In this document: piece after piece, positions 38,141-47,250 of the stretch | Position numbering within the stretch: the stretch's first letter is position 1 | How the letters are laid out: every line of letters starts with the position of its first letter | The notes under the pieces: model-generated | What the model was told of the DNA's origin: nothing | Databases searched by the model: none | What the model saw: the letters and a program-made list of their open reading frames with translations, nothing else | Program-made: the position numbers and the translations under genes | Source: Pseudorhodoferax aquiterrae | GTDB taxonomy: Bacteria > Pseudomonadota > Gammaproteobacteria > Burkholderiales > Burkholderiaceae_C | Assembly (NCBI RefSeq): GCF_014652235.1 | Contig: NZ_BMYK01000002.1 | Span: 434,708-498,707, forward strand | Length of the DNA stretch: 64,000 bases | Direction of reading: 5' to 3'

Positions 38141-39334
38141 TCACTTCCAGAGCGCGCACTTGGACTCGGCCTTGGTCGTGAAGACCTCGTCGCCCTTGAG
38201 CTTGGTGACGACCTTGTAGTAGTCCCAAGGCTGGGTGGACTCGGCCGGCGTCTTGACCTGCATGAGGTACATGTCGTGCACGAAGCGTCCATCCGGGCGC
38301 ACCACGCCCTTGGCGTAGAAGTCGTCGATCGGCGTCTTCTTGATGTACTCCATGATCTTGTCGGCATCCAGCGTCTTGGTCGCCTGCACGGCCTTCAGGT
38401 AGGTCGTCGTGGCCGAGTAGTTGGCGGCCTGGATGTCGGTCGGCATGCGCTTGGTCTTCTCGAAGAACTTCTTGCCGAAGGCGCGCGTCTTGTCGTCCAG
38501 GTTCCAGTCCCAGCTGGTGGTCAGCAGCAGGCCGGAGGTGCTCTTCAGGCCCAGGCTGTGCACGTCGGTCACGAAGACCAGCAGGCCGACCATCTTCATG
38601 GTCTTGTCGATGCCGAACTCCTTGGCCGCCTTGAGCGCGTTCTGCGTGTCGCCGCCGGCATTGGCCAGCGCCAGCACCTGGGCCTTGGAGTTCTGCGCCT
38701 GCAGCAGGAAGGAGGAGAAGTCCGACGCGTTCAGCGGGTGCTTGACGCTGCCCAGCACCGTGCCGCCCTTTTCCTTGACGACCCGGGATGCGTCGGCTTC
38801 CAGCGCAGCGCCGAAGGCGTAGTCCGCGGTCAGGAAGAACCAGTTCTTGTCGCCGCGCGCGATGACCGCGCTGCCCGTGCCCTTGGCCAGCGCCACGGTG
38901 TCGTAGGCGTAGTGCACGGTGTAGGGGCTGCACTGCTCGTTGGTCAGCGCCGAGCTGCCCGCACCGTTGACGATGTAGACGCGCTTTTTCTCCTGCGCGA
39001 CCTTGGCCATGGCCAGGCCGGCCGACGAGGTCGTGCCGCCGACCAGCATGGACAGGTTCTGCGTGTCCATCCACTCGCGCGCCTTGCTGGCGGCGATGTC
39101 GGCCTTGTTCTGGTGGTCGGCGGTCAGCAGCTCGATGGGCAGGCCGTTGACCTTGCCGCCGAAGTCGTCGATCGCCATCTGGATCGCCGTGGCGCCGCCC
39201 TTGCCGTCCACGTCGGCGTACAGGCTGGACATGTCGGTGACGAAGCCGATGCGGACCTTGTCCTGGGCCTGTGCCGCGCCGGTGGCGAACAAGGTCGCCA
39301 ACACCAGGGCGGAGAGCGGGAACTTGGCAGTCAT
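38141..39334 (-). CDS. Periplasmic ABC substrate-binding protein (Liv/Amide family), paralog 2
   Basis: 397 residues with a signal peptide (about 1-23, A-Q-A). It has the Periplas_BP_6 fold with the N-terminal I-G-F-V-T-D-M-S-S-L-Y, A-I-D-D-F-G-G and A-D-H-Q-N-K-A-D motifs. It is a tandem paralog of the neighbouring gene (39375-40562), aligning end to end without large gaps and sharing the C-terminal K-C-A-L-W-K. Differences in the loops may tune ligand choice. The exact ligand is unknown: LivJ/K proteins bind leucine-type amino acids, but this subgroup also includes aromatic-acid and amide binders. Confidence 0.9.
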   Translation of the reverse strand: MTAKFPLSALVLATLFATGAAQAQDKVRIGFVTDMSSLYADVDGKGGATAIQMAIDDFGGKVNGLPIELLTADHQNKADIAASKAREWMDTQNLSMLVGGTTSSAGLAMAKVAQEKKRVYIVNGAGSSALTNEQCSPYTVHYAYDTVALAKGTGSAVIARGDKNWFFLTADYAFGAALEADASRVVKEKGGTVLGSVKHPLNASDFSSFLLQAQNSKAQVLALANAGGDTQNALKAAKEFGIDKTMKMVGLLVFVTDVHSLGLKSTSGLLLTTSWDWNLDDKTRAFGKKFFEKTKRMPTDIQAANYSATTTYLKAVQATKTLDADKIMEYIKKTPIDDFYAKGVVRPDGRFVHDMYLMQVKTPAESTQPWDYYKVVTKLKGDEVFTTKAESKCALWK

Positions 39335-39374
39335 ATGCAATCTCGGAATCGAAGAATGGAACAGGGAACGGCGC

Positions 39375-40562
39375 TCACTTCCAGAGCGCGCACTTGGTCT
39401 CGGCCTTGGTCGTGAACACCTGCTCGCCCGGCAGGGTCTTGATGACCTTGAGGTAGTCCCAGGGCTTGCTGGATTCCTTGGTCGACTTGACCTCGACCAG
39501 GTACATGTCGTGCACGAAGCGGCCGTCGGCGCGGATCTGGCCCTTGCCGAAGAAGTCGTTGACGGGGGTCTTCTTGAGCTGCTCCATGACCTTGTCGGCA
39601 TCCACGCTGCCGGCCGCCTGCACGGCCTTGAGGTAGGTCGTGGTGGCGGAGTAGTCGGCGGCCTGGATGTCGGTGGGCATGCGCTTGGTCTTGTCGAAGA
39701 ACTTCTTGGCGAAGGCGCGCGTCTGGTCGTTGAGGTCCCAGTACCAGCTGGTGGTGTGCAGCAGGCCCTCGGTGTTGCGCAGGCCCAGGCTGTGGATGTC
39801 CGACAGGAACACCAGCAGGCCGGCGGTCTTCATGGTCTTGTTGATGCCGAATTCGCGTGCCGCCTTGATCGAGTTGATCGTGTCGCCGCCCGCATTGGCC
39901 AGGCCCAGGATCTGCGCCTTGGAGTTCTGCGCCTGCAGCAGGAAGGACGAAAAGTCGGACGCGTTCAGCGGCGTGCGCACGGCGCCCACCACGGTGCCGC
40001 CCTTCTCCTTGACGACGCGCGTGGTGTCGGCCTCCAGCGCGTGGCCGAAGGCGTAGTCGGCCGTCAGGAAGAACCAGCTCTTGCCGCCGGCATCGACCAC
40101 CGCCGCACCCGTGCCCTTGGCCAGCGCCACGGTGTCGTAGGCGTAGTGCACGGTGTAGGGGCTGCACTGCTCGTTGGTCAGCGCCGAGGTGGCCGCGCCG
40201 TTGTTGAAGTAGACGCGCTTCTTCTCCTGCGCCACCTTGGCCATGGCCAGCGCCGTGCCCGAGTTGGTGCCGCCGAAGACCATGGTCAGGCCGGCCGTGT
40301 CGATCCACTCGCGCGCCTTGCTGGCGGCGATGTCGGCCTTGTTCTGGTGGTCGGCCGTCATGAGCTCGATGGGCTGGCCCAGCACCTTGCCGCCGAAGTC
40401 GTCGATGGCCATCTGGATCGCCGTCGCGCCGTTCTTGCCCTCCACGTCGGAGTACAGGCTGGACATGTCGGTGATCAGGCCGATCTTGACCTGGGCGGCG
40501 GCACCGGTGGCAAAGCCCGCGGCAGCAAGCGCCAGGCACAGCGTGGTCAGGGTACGGTTCAT
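39375..40562 (-). CDS. Periplasmic ABC substrate-binding protein (Liv/Amide family), paralog 1
   Basis: 395 residues from the ATG at 40562, with a signal peptide (about 1-22, A-A-A-Q). It shares with its downstream paralog the stretches E-Q-C-S-P-Y-T-V-H-Y-A-Y-D-T-V-A-L-A-K-G-T and N-A-S-D-F-S-S-F-L-L-Q-A-Q-N-S-K-A-Q, both probably around the ligand cleft. It lies 35 nt after livF and 40 nt before the second copy. Two receptors served by one permease are known from E. coli (LivJ and LivK), giving the transporter two specificities. Confidence 0.9.
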   Translation of the reverse strand: MNRTLTTLCLALAAAGFATGAAAQVKIGLITDMSSLYSDVEGKNGATAIQMAIDDFGGKVLGQPIELMTADHQNKADIAASKAREWIDTAGLTMVFGGTNSGTALAMAKVAQEKKRVYFNNGAATSALTNEQCSPYTVHYAYDTVALAKGTGAAVVDAGGKSWFFLTADYAFGHALEADTTRVVKEKGGTVVGAVRTPLNASDFSSFLLQAQNSKAQILGLANAGGDTINSIKAAREFGINKTMKTAGLLVFLSDIHSLGLRNTEGLLHTTSWYWDLNDQTRAFAKKFFDKTKRMPTDIQAADYSATTTYLKAVQAAGSVDADKVMEQLKKTPVNDFFGKGQIRADGRFVHDMYLVEVKSTKESSKPWDYLKVIKTLPGEQVFTTKAETKCALWK

Positions 40563-40597
40563 GGCAGTCTCCTTGGAAATGGTGATCGGTGCCGGCG

Positions 40598-41308
40598 TCA
40601 AACGCCCAGCAACTCGTGCAGCACGGGCATCTTCTGTTCGAGCTCGGCCGCGGCGAAATGCTCCACCATGCGGCCGTGCTCCATCACGTAGAAACGGTCG
40701 GCCAGGGGCGCGGCGAAGCGGAAGTTCTGCTCGACCATGACCACCGTGTAGCCCTTGGTGCGCAGCGTGGTGATCATGCGCGCAAGCGCCTGCACGATCA
40801 CGGGCGCCAGGCCCTCGGAAATCTCGTCGAGCAGCAGCAGCTTGGCGCCCGTGCGCAGGATGCGCGCCACGGCCAGCATCTGCTGCTCGCCGCCCGACAG
40901 CCGGGTTCCCTGGCTGTTGCGGCGCTCGGCCAGGTTGGGGAACATGGTGTAGATCTCGTCCAGCGACATGCCGGCGCCCATGCCCTTGAGCGCGGGCGGC
41001 AGCAGCAGGTTCTCCTCACACGAGAGGCTGGCGAAGATGCCGCGCTCTTCGGGGCAGTAGCCCACGCCGAGGTGCGCGATGCGGTGCGTGGCCAAGCCGA
41101 TGGTTTCGGTGCCGTGGATGCGCACCGAGCCCTCGCGCCGGCCCGTCAGGCCCAGCACGGCACGCATGGTGGAGGTGCGGCCCGCACCGTTGCGGCCCAG
41201 CAGCGTGACGACCTCGCCGGGGTGCACCACCATGTCCACGCCATGCAGCACATGCGATTCGCCGTACCAGGCCTGCAGTCCCTTGATTTCCAGTGCCGGT
41301 ACGGACAT
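40598..41308 (-). CDS. livF: Branched-chain amino-acid-type ABC transporter ATPase (LivF family)
   Basis: 236 residues, LivF length. Walker A is L-G-R-N-G-A-G-R-T-S (R in place of the usual K), the signature is L-S-G-G-E-Q-Q-M, Walker B is L-L-L-L-D-E-I-S-E-G-L-A-P, and the H-loop region is V-E-Q-N. The R-for-K change in Walker A (GAGRT) occurs in part of this family. The start is the ATG at 41308, which overlaps the livG stop by one base. It acts with LivG as the ATPase pair of the transporter. Confidence 0.92.
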   Translation of the reverse strand: MSVPALEIKGLQAWYGESHVLHGVDMVVHPGEVVTLLGRNGAGRTSTMRAVLGLTGRREGSVRIHGTETIGLATHRIAHLGVGYCPEERGIFASLSCEENLLLPPALKGMGAGMSLDEIYTMFPNLAERRNSQGTRLSGGEQQMLAVARILRTGAKLLLLDEISEGLAPVIVQALARMITTLRTKGYTVVMVEQNFRFAAPLADRFYVMEHGRMVEHFAAAELEQKMPVLHELLGV

Positions 41309-42078
41309 CAATGCGCCCCTTGCAGTTCGCCGTCGACGGTGCCCATGTAGGCCTCCATGACCTGGCGGTTGCGCGAGACCTCGGCGTAGGGCCCCTCGGC
41401 CAGCACGGCACCGCGCTGCAGCACCGTGATGGTGTCGGCGATGGTGGAGACCACGCCCATGTTGTGTTCGACCATGAGGATGGTGCGGCCCTGGCTGACT
41501 TTCTTGATGAGCTGCGCGACGCGGTCCACGTCCTCGTGGCCCATGCCCTGCGTGGGTTCGTCCAGCAGCATGAGTTCGGGCTCCATCGCCAGCGTCGTGG
41601 CGATCTCCAGCGCGCGCTTGCGGCCGTAGGGCAGGTTCACGGTGACCTCGTTCGCCATGTCGGCCAGGCCGACCTGGTCGAGCAGGGCCACGGCCTGGCC
41701 GTTGAGACGGTCCAGCTGCTTCTCGCTCTTCCAGAAGTGGAACGACCAGCCCAGCTTGCGCTGCAGGCCCAGGCGCACGTTCTCCAGCAGTGTGAGGTGC
41801 GGGAACACGGCCGAGATCTGGAACGAGCGGATCACGCCGCGCCGCGCGATCTGCGCCGGCTGCTCACGCGTGATGTCGTGGCCGTTGAAGGTGATGGTCC
41901 CCGTGGTCGGTTCGAGGAACTTGGTGAGCAGGTTGAAGCAGGTGGTCTTGCCGGCACCGTTGGGACCGATCAGCGCATGGATGCTGCCGCGTTGGACCGC
42001 GAGGTTGACCTTGCTGACGGCAGTGAAGCCCTTGAACTCTTTCGTGAGGTCCCTGGTTTGCAGAATGATGTCCGCCAA
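41308..42078 (-). CDS. livG: Branched-chain amino-acid-type ABC transporter ATPase (LivG family), TTG start
   Basis: 256 residues. Walker A is G-P-N-G-A-G-K-T-T, Walker B is M-L-L-D-E-P-T-Q-G-M, and the signature region is replaced by P-Y-G-R-K-R-A-L-E as in LivG proteins. The frame has no ATG at its beginning. The TTG at 42078, preceded by AGGCG, gives the family N-terminus (M-A-D-I-I-L-Q-T). An in-frame TAG lies three codons upstream, so TTG is the only sensible start. It is the first gene of the liv operon, so a weak start codon here could limit synthesis. Confidence 0.9.
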   Translation of the reverse strand: MADIILQTRDLTKEFKGFTAVSKVNLAVQRGSIHALIGPNGAGKTTCFNLLTKFLEPTTGTITFNGHDITREQPAQIARRGVIRSFQISAVFPHLTLLENVRLGLQRKLGWSFHFWKSEKQLDRLNGQAVALLDQVGLADMANEVTVNLPYGRKRALEIATTLAMEPELMLLDEPTQGMGHEDVDRVAQLIKKVSQGRTILMVEHNMGVVSTIADTITVLQRGAVLAEGPYAEVSRNRQVMEAYMGTVDGELQGAH

Positions 42079-42285
42079 TTTCGCCTAGCCTTCCGCCGTT
42101 GCCGCGTTGGTTCGTTCGCACGGCCGTTGCCGGCCTTGCACTGCGGCGCACTGTATGCGGCGACATCTGTGCAAAGCACTAGGACAAACGCCAATGCTGC
42201 ACTGCGATATTGCCCAGAGATTAGGCAAAGCGGCCGGGCTTTGTCGCCCGGCCGGCAAGCTTGACGCGAAGCTGACAGAACGCGC
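42079..42285. promoter_or_regulatory. Intergenic region upstream of livG containing the emr operon terminator
   Basis: 207 bp between livG and the end of the upstream emrB gene. It holds the hairpin at 42231-42254, then about 150 bp that must carry the liv promoter. No unambiguous -35/-10 pair or palindromic operator was seen. Confidence 0.4.
42231..42254 (-). terminator. Terminator of the emr operon
   Basis: CGGCCGGGC and GCCCGGCCG form a perfect 9-bp stem. Read on the minus strand the loop is GACAAA and the stem is followed by CTTTGCC. It lies 32 nt after the emrB stop codon and ahead of the liv promoter region. Confidence 0.65.
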
Positions 42286-43845
42286 TCAGTGCGCGCCTGC
42301 AGCGGCCTCCGCGCCGCCGGCGCCACCGCGTTGCGGACGGGTGAGCCAGACCAGCGGAATCAGCAGCATGAACAAGGCCGCCGAGGCATAGAACACGTCG
42401 TTGGCCGCGAGCATGAAGGCCTGCTGGTCGACCACGCGGTTGAGCTGCGCGAGCGCCTGGTCGGCGTTCATGCCCGCGTTGCGGTAGACCTGCAGCGCCT
42501 GCTGCGTGGCCTCGCTGCCGCGCTGCACGTACTCGACCAGTTGCGCATGGTGCAGGGCCGCGCGGTTCTCCCAGACCGTGGTGGCGACCGAGGTGCCGAT
42601 GGCGCCCGCCGTGATGCGCGCGAAGTTCGACAAACCGGATGCCGCGGGAATGCGGTCCGGCGTGATGCCCGACAGCGTGATCGTGGTCAGCGGAATGAAG
42701 AAGAAGGCCATCGCGACGCCCTGGATCACGGTGGGCACGAGGATGGTGAACATGTCGGCCTGCGTGGAGAAGCGCGAACGCATCCACAGCACGAGGCCGA
42801 AGGTCAGGAAGGCGAAGGTCACGTAGCGGCGCGGGTCGACCTTGGCCACCGTCCTGCCGACGATGGGCGAGAGGATGATGGCCATCAGGCCCACGGGCGC
42901 GGTAACCAGACCGGCATCGGTGGCGGTGTAGCCCATGTACTGCTGCAGCCACAGCGGCAGCAGCACCACGTTGCCGAAGAACAGCCCGTAGGCGACCGAG
43001 GTGGCCAGCGTACCGCCCCAGAAGTTGCGCCGCGCGAACAGCCGCAGGTCCACCACGGGATGGTCGGCCGTGAGCTCCCAGACCAGGAACACCGCGAAGG
43101 CGATCAGGAACACCACGCCCAGGCCCACGATGAGGTCGGAGTGGAACCAGTCGTACTCCTTGCCCAGGTCCAGCATCATCTGCAGCGAAGCGATCCAGAC
43201 CACGAGCAGCGCCAGGCCGGTGGCATCGATCGGCAGCTTGCGCGTCTGGCTTTCGCGGCTGGTGTAGATGCGCCAGGCCCCGAACGCCGCGAGCAGGCCC
43301 ACCGGCACGTTGATGTAGAAGATCCAGGGCCAGGACATGTTGTCCGTGATCCAGCCGCCCAGCAACGGCCCCATCACGGGCGCGACCAGTGTGGTCATGG
43401 CCCACATGGCCATCGCGGTTCCGGCGAGCGCGGGTGGGTAGCTCGCCAGCAGCAACGACTGCGACAGCGGGATCATGGGCCCGGCGACGAAGCCCTGCAC
43501 CGCCCGCAGCGCGATCAGCATGGGCATGGTGGGCGCCAGGCCGCAGGCCCAGGAGGCCAGCACGAACAGCAACACGCTGGCCACGAACAGGCGCACCTGG
43601 CCGAAGCGCTGCGACAGCCAGCCCGTGAGCGGCACGGCGATCGCGTTGGCGACGGCGAAGCTGGTGATGACCCAGGTGCCCTGGTTGGGACTCACGCCCA
43701 GGTCGCCGGCGATGGCCGGCAGCGAGACGTTGGCGATGGACGTGTCCAGCACGTTCATGAAGGTCGCGGCCGACAGCGCGACCGTGCCCCACATGCGGGC
43801 GCTGCCCTGCAGTGGTGGCGGGCGGACGAAGGAAGCGGTGCTCAT
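42286..43845 (-). CDS. emrB: EmrB-type multidrug efflux MFS permease (DHA2 family)
   Basis: 519 residues, 14 predicted helices. DHA2 motifs are F-M-N-V-L-D-T-S-I-A-N-V-S-L-P in helix 1, W-V-I-T-S-F, and G-P-L-L-G-G-W in helix 5. With EmrA and an outer-membrane channel it forms a tripartite pump that drives drugs directly out of the cell using protons. It starts 21 nt after emrA. The order marR-nodT-emrA-emrB is all on one strand and likely one message, ended by the hairpin at 42231-42254. Confidence 0.94.
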   Translation of the reverse strand: MSTASFVRPPPLQGSARMWGTVALSAATFMNVLDTSIANVSLPAIAGDLGVSPNQGTWVITSFAVANAIAVPLTGWLSQRFGQVRLFVASVLLFVLASWACGLAPTMPMLIALRAVQGFVAGPMIPLSQSLLLASYPPALAGTAMAMWAMTTLVAPVMGPLLGGWITDNMSWPWIFYINVPVGLLAAFGAWRIYTSRESQTRKLPIDATGLALLVVWIASLQMMLDLGKEYDWFHSDLIVGLGVVFLIAFAVFLVWELTADHPVVDLRLFARRNFWGGTLATSVAYGLFFGNVVLLPLWLQQYMGYTATDAGLVTAPVGLMAIILSPIVGRTVAKVDPRRYVTFAFLTFGLVLWMRSRFSTQADMFTILVPTVIQGVAMAFFFIPLTTITLSGITPDRIPAASGLSNFARITAGAIGTSVATTVWENRAALHHAQLVEYVQRGSEATQQALQVYRNAGMNADQALAQLNRVVDQQAFMLAANDVFYASAALFMLLIPLVWLTRPQRGGAGGAEAAAGAH

Positions 43846-43866
43846 GGCGCAGCGGGCCTGCCGTCC

Positions 43867-45198
43867 TCAGTGGGCGGCCTGGGCCGTCTGCAGGGACGTG
43901 GCACGGGCGGGCGCGCGCGCCACCGGCGCCTGGGCGCGCGCGGCGGGCCCGACGTTGGCCGCAATCACGCGGCGCACCTGCTCGTCGGCGCCGCGTGCGT
44001 CGGCCGCGTACACGGCCGTGGCGGCCAGCGGCGCGCTGCGCGGGGCTTCGGCCAGCGTGGGGCCGTCCTTGTGCGTGATGTCCACGGTCACGTCCATGGA
44101 CAGGCCCACGCGCAGCGGGTTGGCCGCCAGTTGCTGCGGGTCGAGCGCAATGCGCACGGGCACGCGCTGCACCACCTTGATCCAGTTGCCGGTGGCGTTC
44201 TGCGCCGGCAGCAGTGCGAAGGCGGCCCCCGTGCCCACGCCCAGGCCCTGGACGGTGCCCTTGTACTCGACCTTCTTGCCGTACACGTCCGCCGTCAGCT
44301 TGACGGGCTGGCCGAGGCGGATGTTGCGCAACTGCACTTCCTTGAAATTGGCGTCCACCCAGAGCTGGTCCAGCGGCACCACCGACATCAGCGGCGTGCC
44401 CGCGGCCACGCGCTGGCCCAGCTGCACGCTGCGCTTGGCGACATAACCCGAGACCGGCGCCGGCAGCGCCGCGCGCTGCGTGGCCAGCCAGGCTTCGCGC
44501 ACCTTGGCCGCGGCGGCCAGCACGCTGGGGTGCTGCTCCACGCTCGTGCCTTCGGTCATGGACTGGTTGCTGGCCAGCTGTTCGCGCGCGGCCGCGGCCG
44601 CGGCCTGGGCCGACTGCACGCCGGCCTCGGCCGCCGCCAGCGCGCTCTTGGCGCTGGCCAGCGTGGTCTGGGCATGGTGCAGTTCTTCGCGCGAGACCGC
44701 GCCGTTGCCGGACAGCGCCTGGCGCCGGTTCAGGTCGTCGTTGGCGCGCGCCACCTCGCTCTGGGCGCGGCCGATCTCGGTGCGTGCCCGCACCACGTCG
44801 GCATCGCGCAGCGAAACCTGGGCGCCGAGCGCGCCGTTGTTGGCGTACAGCGTGCGCACCTGGCGCACGGTCTGGGCGAGCTGGGCCTCGGCCTGCTCCA
44901 GCGCGACGCGGCCGTCGGCCGGGTCCAGCTGCACCAGCGGCTGGCCGGCCTGCACGCGGTCGGTGTCGTCGGCCAGGATGGCCATCACGGTGCCGCCGAT
45001 CTGCGGCGTGATCTGCACGAGGTTGCCCTGCACGTAGGCGTTGTCGGTCTCCTCGTAGTGGCTGGCGACCAGCCATTCGTAGGCGGCCAGGCCCAGGCCG
45101 GCGACGACGACGACCGCGGCGATGGCGGTCAAGGCCTTCTTGCGCTTGTTCGGGGCAGCGGGTTCGGAAGCAGCGGCGGGTGTTGTGGTGGTGTTCAT
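43867..45198 (-). CDS. emrA: EmrA-type membrane fusion (HlyD-family) protein
   Basis: 443 residues. A short cytoplasmic N-terminus is followed by a membrane anchor at about 24-44, then a biotinyl-lipoyl-like half-motif (D-N-A-Y-V-Q-G-N, about 53-60). A long alpha-helical hairpin rich in Ala/Gln spans about 90-215, and the beta-barrel region contains V-D-A-N-F-K-E-V-Q-L. This is the EmrA/HlyD periplasmic adaptor that bridges EmrB and the NodT-type channel. The last ~40 residues are an unusual Ala/Arg/Pro-rich extension. It starts 29 nt after the nodT-type gene. Confidence 0.93.
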   Translation of the reverse strand: MNTTTTPAAASEPAAPNKRKKALTAIAAVVVVAGLGLAAYEWLVASHYEETDNAYVQGNLVQITPQIGGTVMAILADDTDRVQAGQPLVQLDPADGRVALEQAEAQLAQTVRQVRTLYANNGALGAQVSLRDADVVRARTEIGRAQSEVARANDDLNRRQALSGNGAVSREELHHAQTTLASAKSALAAAEAGVQSAQAAAAAAREQLASNQSMTEGTSVEQHPSVLAAAAKVREAWLATQRAALPAPVSGYVAKRSVQLGQRVAAGTPLMSVVPLDQLWVDANFKEVQLRNIRLGQPVKLTADVYGKKVEYKGTVQGLGVGTGAAFALLPAQNATGNWIKVVQRVPVRIALDPQQLAANPLRVGLSMDVTVDITHKDGPTLAEAPRSAPLAATAVYAADARGADEQVRRVIAANVGPAARAQAPVARAPARATSLQTAQAAH

Positions 45199-45227
45199 GG
45201 TGATCGGGTCCGGAAGGAAAAGGCGGC

Positions 45228-46679
45228 TCAGCGCGTGTTCTGGGCCAGTGGCGTGGCGGGTGCGGCATCGACCGTGACGCCGCCGCCCAATGCGTGGGCC
45301 AGCTGGGCCTGCACGTCGAGCGCGCGGGCGGCCAGTTCGACCTGCTGGCGGCGCTGGGCCAGCACGTTGGATTCGGCGGTCAGCACCTGCAGGTAGTTGC
45401 CCAGGCCCGCGCCGTAGCGCTGTTTGGCGATGGCGTAGGCGCCCTCGGCGGCCTCCTGCGCGGCGCGCTGCTCCTGCTGCTGCACGGCCACCGAGCGCGC
45501 CGAGACGAGCTGGTCGGCCACCTCGCGCACGGCGCCGACGATGGCGCCGTTGTAGCTTTCCACGGCGGCGTCGACATCGGCAGCCTTGCCGCGCAGGTTG
45601 GCGCGCAGCCGGCCCGCGTCGAAGAGCGGCAGGCGCAGCGCCGGGCCGATGCCCCATTGCAGGCTGCCGGCCTCGAGCAGGTTGGACAGGCCGATGCTGG
45701 ACAGGCCCGCGAAGCCGGTCAGGCTGATGTTGGGATAGAACTGGGCGCGCGCGGAATCCACGTCGCGCGTGGCGGCCTCGACGCGCCAGCGCGCGGCCTG
45801 CACGTCAGCGCGGCGGCCCAGCAGGTCGGCCGGAAGGGCCGTCGGCAGGCTGGGCACCTGCAGGCGCGCCAGCGAGGGCGCGGCGTCCTGCAAAGCGGCC
45901 GGCGGCAGCGCCGCGAGCGCGGCCAATGCGTGGCGCGCGAGCTGGATCTGCTCGCGCAGCGCTTCGATCTGCTGGCGCGCCTCGGGCAGGCCACCCTCGG
46001 CCTGGCGCAGTTCCAGCCGCGTGTCCAGGCCGGCGTCGAGCCGGTCCTTCACCAGGGCCAATTGCTCGCCGCGCTGGGCCAGCGTGCGCTCCGCCACGGC
46101 CAACTGGTCCTGCGCACGGGCCAGCTGCAGCCAGCCGCGCACGACCTGCTGGGCCAGCAGCGCACGCGCGGCCTGGGCGTCGGCTGCGGCCGCGCGGGCC
46201 CCACCCAGGGCCGCGTCGAGCGCGGCGCGGTTCTTGCCGAAGAAATCGAGCTCCCAGCTGCTGGACAGTTGCAGCAGGCCGTTGTTGCGCACGGAGCCGG
46301 CCAGCGGCGCGGGCACGGCGCCGTTTTCGGTATAGCGCTGGCGCGTGATGTCCGCACCCAGGCCGACTTGCGGCAACAAGGCAGCATCGGCCACCTCGGC
46401 CACGGCCAGGGCGCGGGCCAGCCGTGCCTGCGCCAGCCCCAGGCTGGGACTGCCGGCCAGGGCCTGGTCGACGAGCCGGTCGAGCGCGGGATCGCCATAG
46501 GCGCGCCACCATGCGGCCTCGACGGCAGGCGCGGTGGCCGCGGTGGGCGCGGGCACGCCGACCGTGGAGGCGTCGCGCAGCTGCGCCCGTGGCGCGATGC
46601 CCGAGGGGTTGGCGCAGGCCGCCAGGGCCAGCGCCAGAGCGGCCGCCAGCGTCAGGCGCAGGCTTGGAGCGGATGTCAT
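45228..46679 (-). CDS. NodT-family outer-membrane efflux lipoprotein (TolC-like)
   Basis: 483 residues. A lipoprotein signal ends in L-A-A-C with lipidation at C22. Two OEP repeats follow, typical of NodT/OprM channels: W-W-R-A-Y-G-D-P-A-L-D-R-L-V near 58-71 and Y-P-N-I-S-L-T-G-F near 343. The trimer would form the outer-membrane duct for EmrAB. Its ATG at 46679 overlaps the marR stop by 4 nt, so regulator and channel are translationally coupled. Confidence 0.93.
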   Translation of the reverse strand: MTSAPSLRLTLAAALALALAACANPSGIAPRAQLRDASTVGVPAPTAATAPAVEAAWWRAYGDPALDRLVDQALAGSPSLGLAQARLARALAVAEVADAALLPQVGLGADITRQRYTENGAVPAPLAGSVRNNGLLQLSSSWELDFFGKNRAALDAALGGARAAAADAQAARALLAQQVVRGWLQLARAQDQLAVAERTLAQRGEQLALVKDRLDAGLDTRLELRQAEGGLPEARQQIEALREQIQLARHALAALAALPPAALQDAAPSLARLQVPSLPTALPADLLGRRADVQAARWRVEAATRDVDSARAQFYPNISLTGFAGLSSIGLSNLLEAGSLQWGIGPALRLPLFDAGRLRANLRGKAADVDAAVESYNGAIVGAVREVADQLVSARSVAVQQQEQRAAQEAAEGAYAIAKQRYGAGLGNYLQVLTAESNVLAQRRQQVELAARALDVQAQLAHALGGGVTVDAAPATPLAQNTR

Positions 46680-47206
46680 GGGTTCTTCTTTCCGGCGCAG
46701 CCCTGCTGCGCGTTGTCCAGGATGCGGGAGAGGAAGCTCTTGAGCAGCAGCCATTCCTCGCGCGAGAAGCCGGCGAGGTAGGCGTTCTGCACGCGGCTTA
46801 GTGCCACGGGGATTTGTTCGGCCACGGCCTTGCCCTGCTCGGTCAGCGCCAGGCGCACCACACGGCGGTCTTCCGAGGAGCGCTCGCGCTGGCACAGGCC
46901 CTTGGCCTCGAGCCGGTCGAGCAGGCGCGTCATGGCGCCCGCGTCGAGTTCGCACAGCCGCGCGAGCTCGGCCACGGTGGCACCACCCGGATGCACGGCC
47001 AGCTTGAACAGCGGAATCCACTGTGCATGCGTGAGGCCGGTGGATTCCAGTTCGCGTTCCACCGCCAGCGCCACCAGGGACATGATGCGGCGCATCAGGT
47101 AGCCCACGCTGTCGCTCGGGTTGTAGGTCGTGGGCGCGTAGAAATCGGCCGGCGGCGGGCGGCCAGCGGCGGTGGGCACGGGCTTGTGCGAGGGTCGTTC
47201 GTCCAT
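46676..47206 (-). CDS. MarR-family transcriptional repressor of the efflux operon
   Basis: 176 residues. A winged-helix MarR domain spans about 35-160: L-T-H-A-Q-W-I-P-L-F near 58, V-A-E-L-A-R-L-C-E-L-D-A-G-A-M-T-R-L-L-D-R-L-E near 78-100, and the wing D-R-R-V-V-R-L near 112. It is the first gene of the marR-nodT-emrA-emrB unit. An 18-bp perfect palindrome lies 12 bp upstream of its start codon, so it very probably represses its own operon and is released by a drug-like ligand, as E. coli EmrR does. Confidence 0.93.
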   Translation of the reverse strand: MDERPSHKPVPTAAGRPPPADFYAPTTYNPSDSVGYLMRRIMSLVALAVERELESTGLTHAQWIPLFKLAVHPGGATVAELARLCELDAGAMTRLLDRLEAKGLCQRERSSEDRRVVRLALTEQGKAVAEQIPVALSRVQNAYLAGFSREEWLLLKSFLSRILDNAQQGCAGKKNP

Positions 47207-47217
47207 GGGCGCGAATT

Positions 47218-47235
47218 TAATTGCCTAGGCAATTA
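47218..47235. promoter_or_regulatory. MarR operator, 18-bp perfect palindrome
   Basis: TAATTGCCTAGGCAATTA is a perfect 18-bp palindrome, the typical form of a MarR-family site, 12 bp from the marR start codon. It stands out in an AT-rich patch of the divergent marR/ABC-exporter region and could control both directions. Confidence 0.85.
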
Positions 47236-47250
47236 TTGTCAAGGCTGTTT

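Noticed and set aside
42289-45396. Long plus-strand frame (about 1035 codons) opposite emrA/emrB
   Set aside because: It is a shadow of the efflux genes on the opposite strand; the translation is repetitive and has no domain or start signal.
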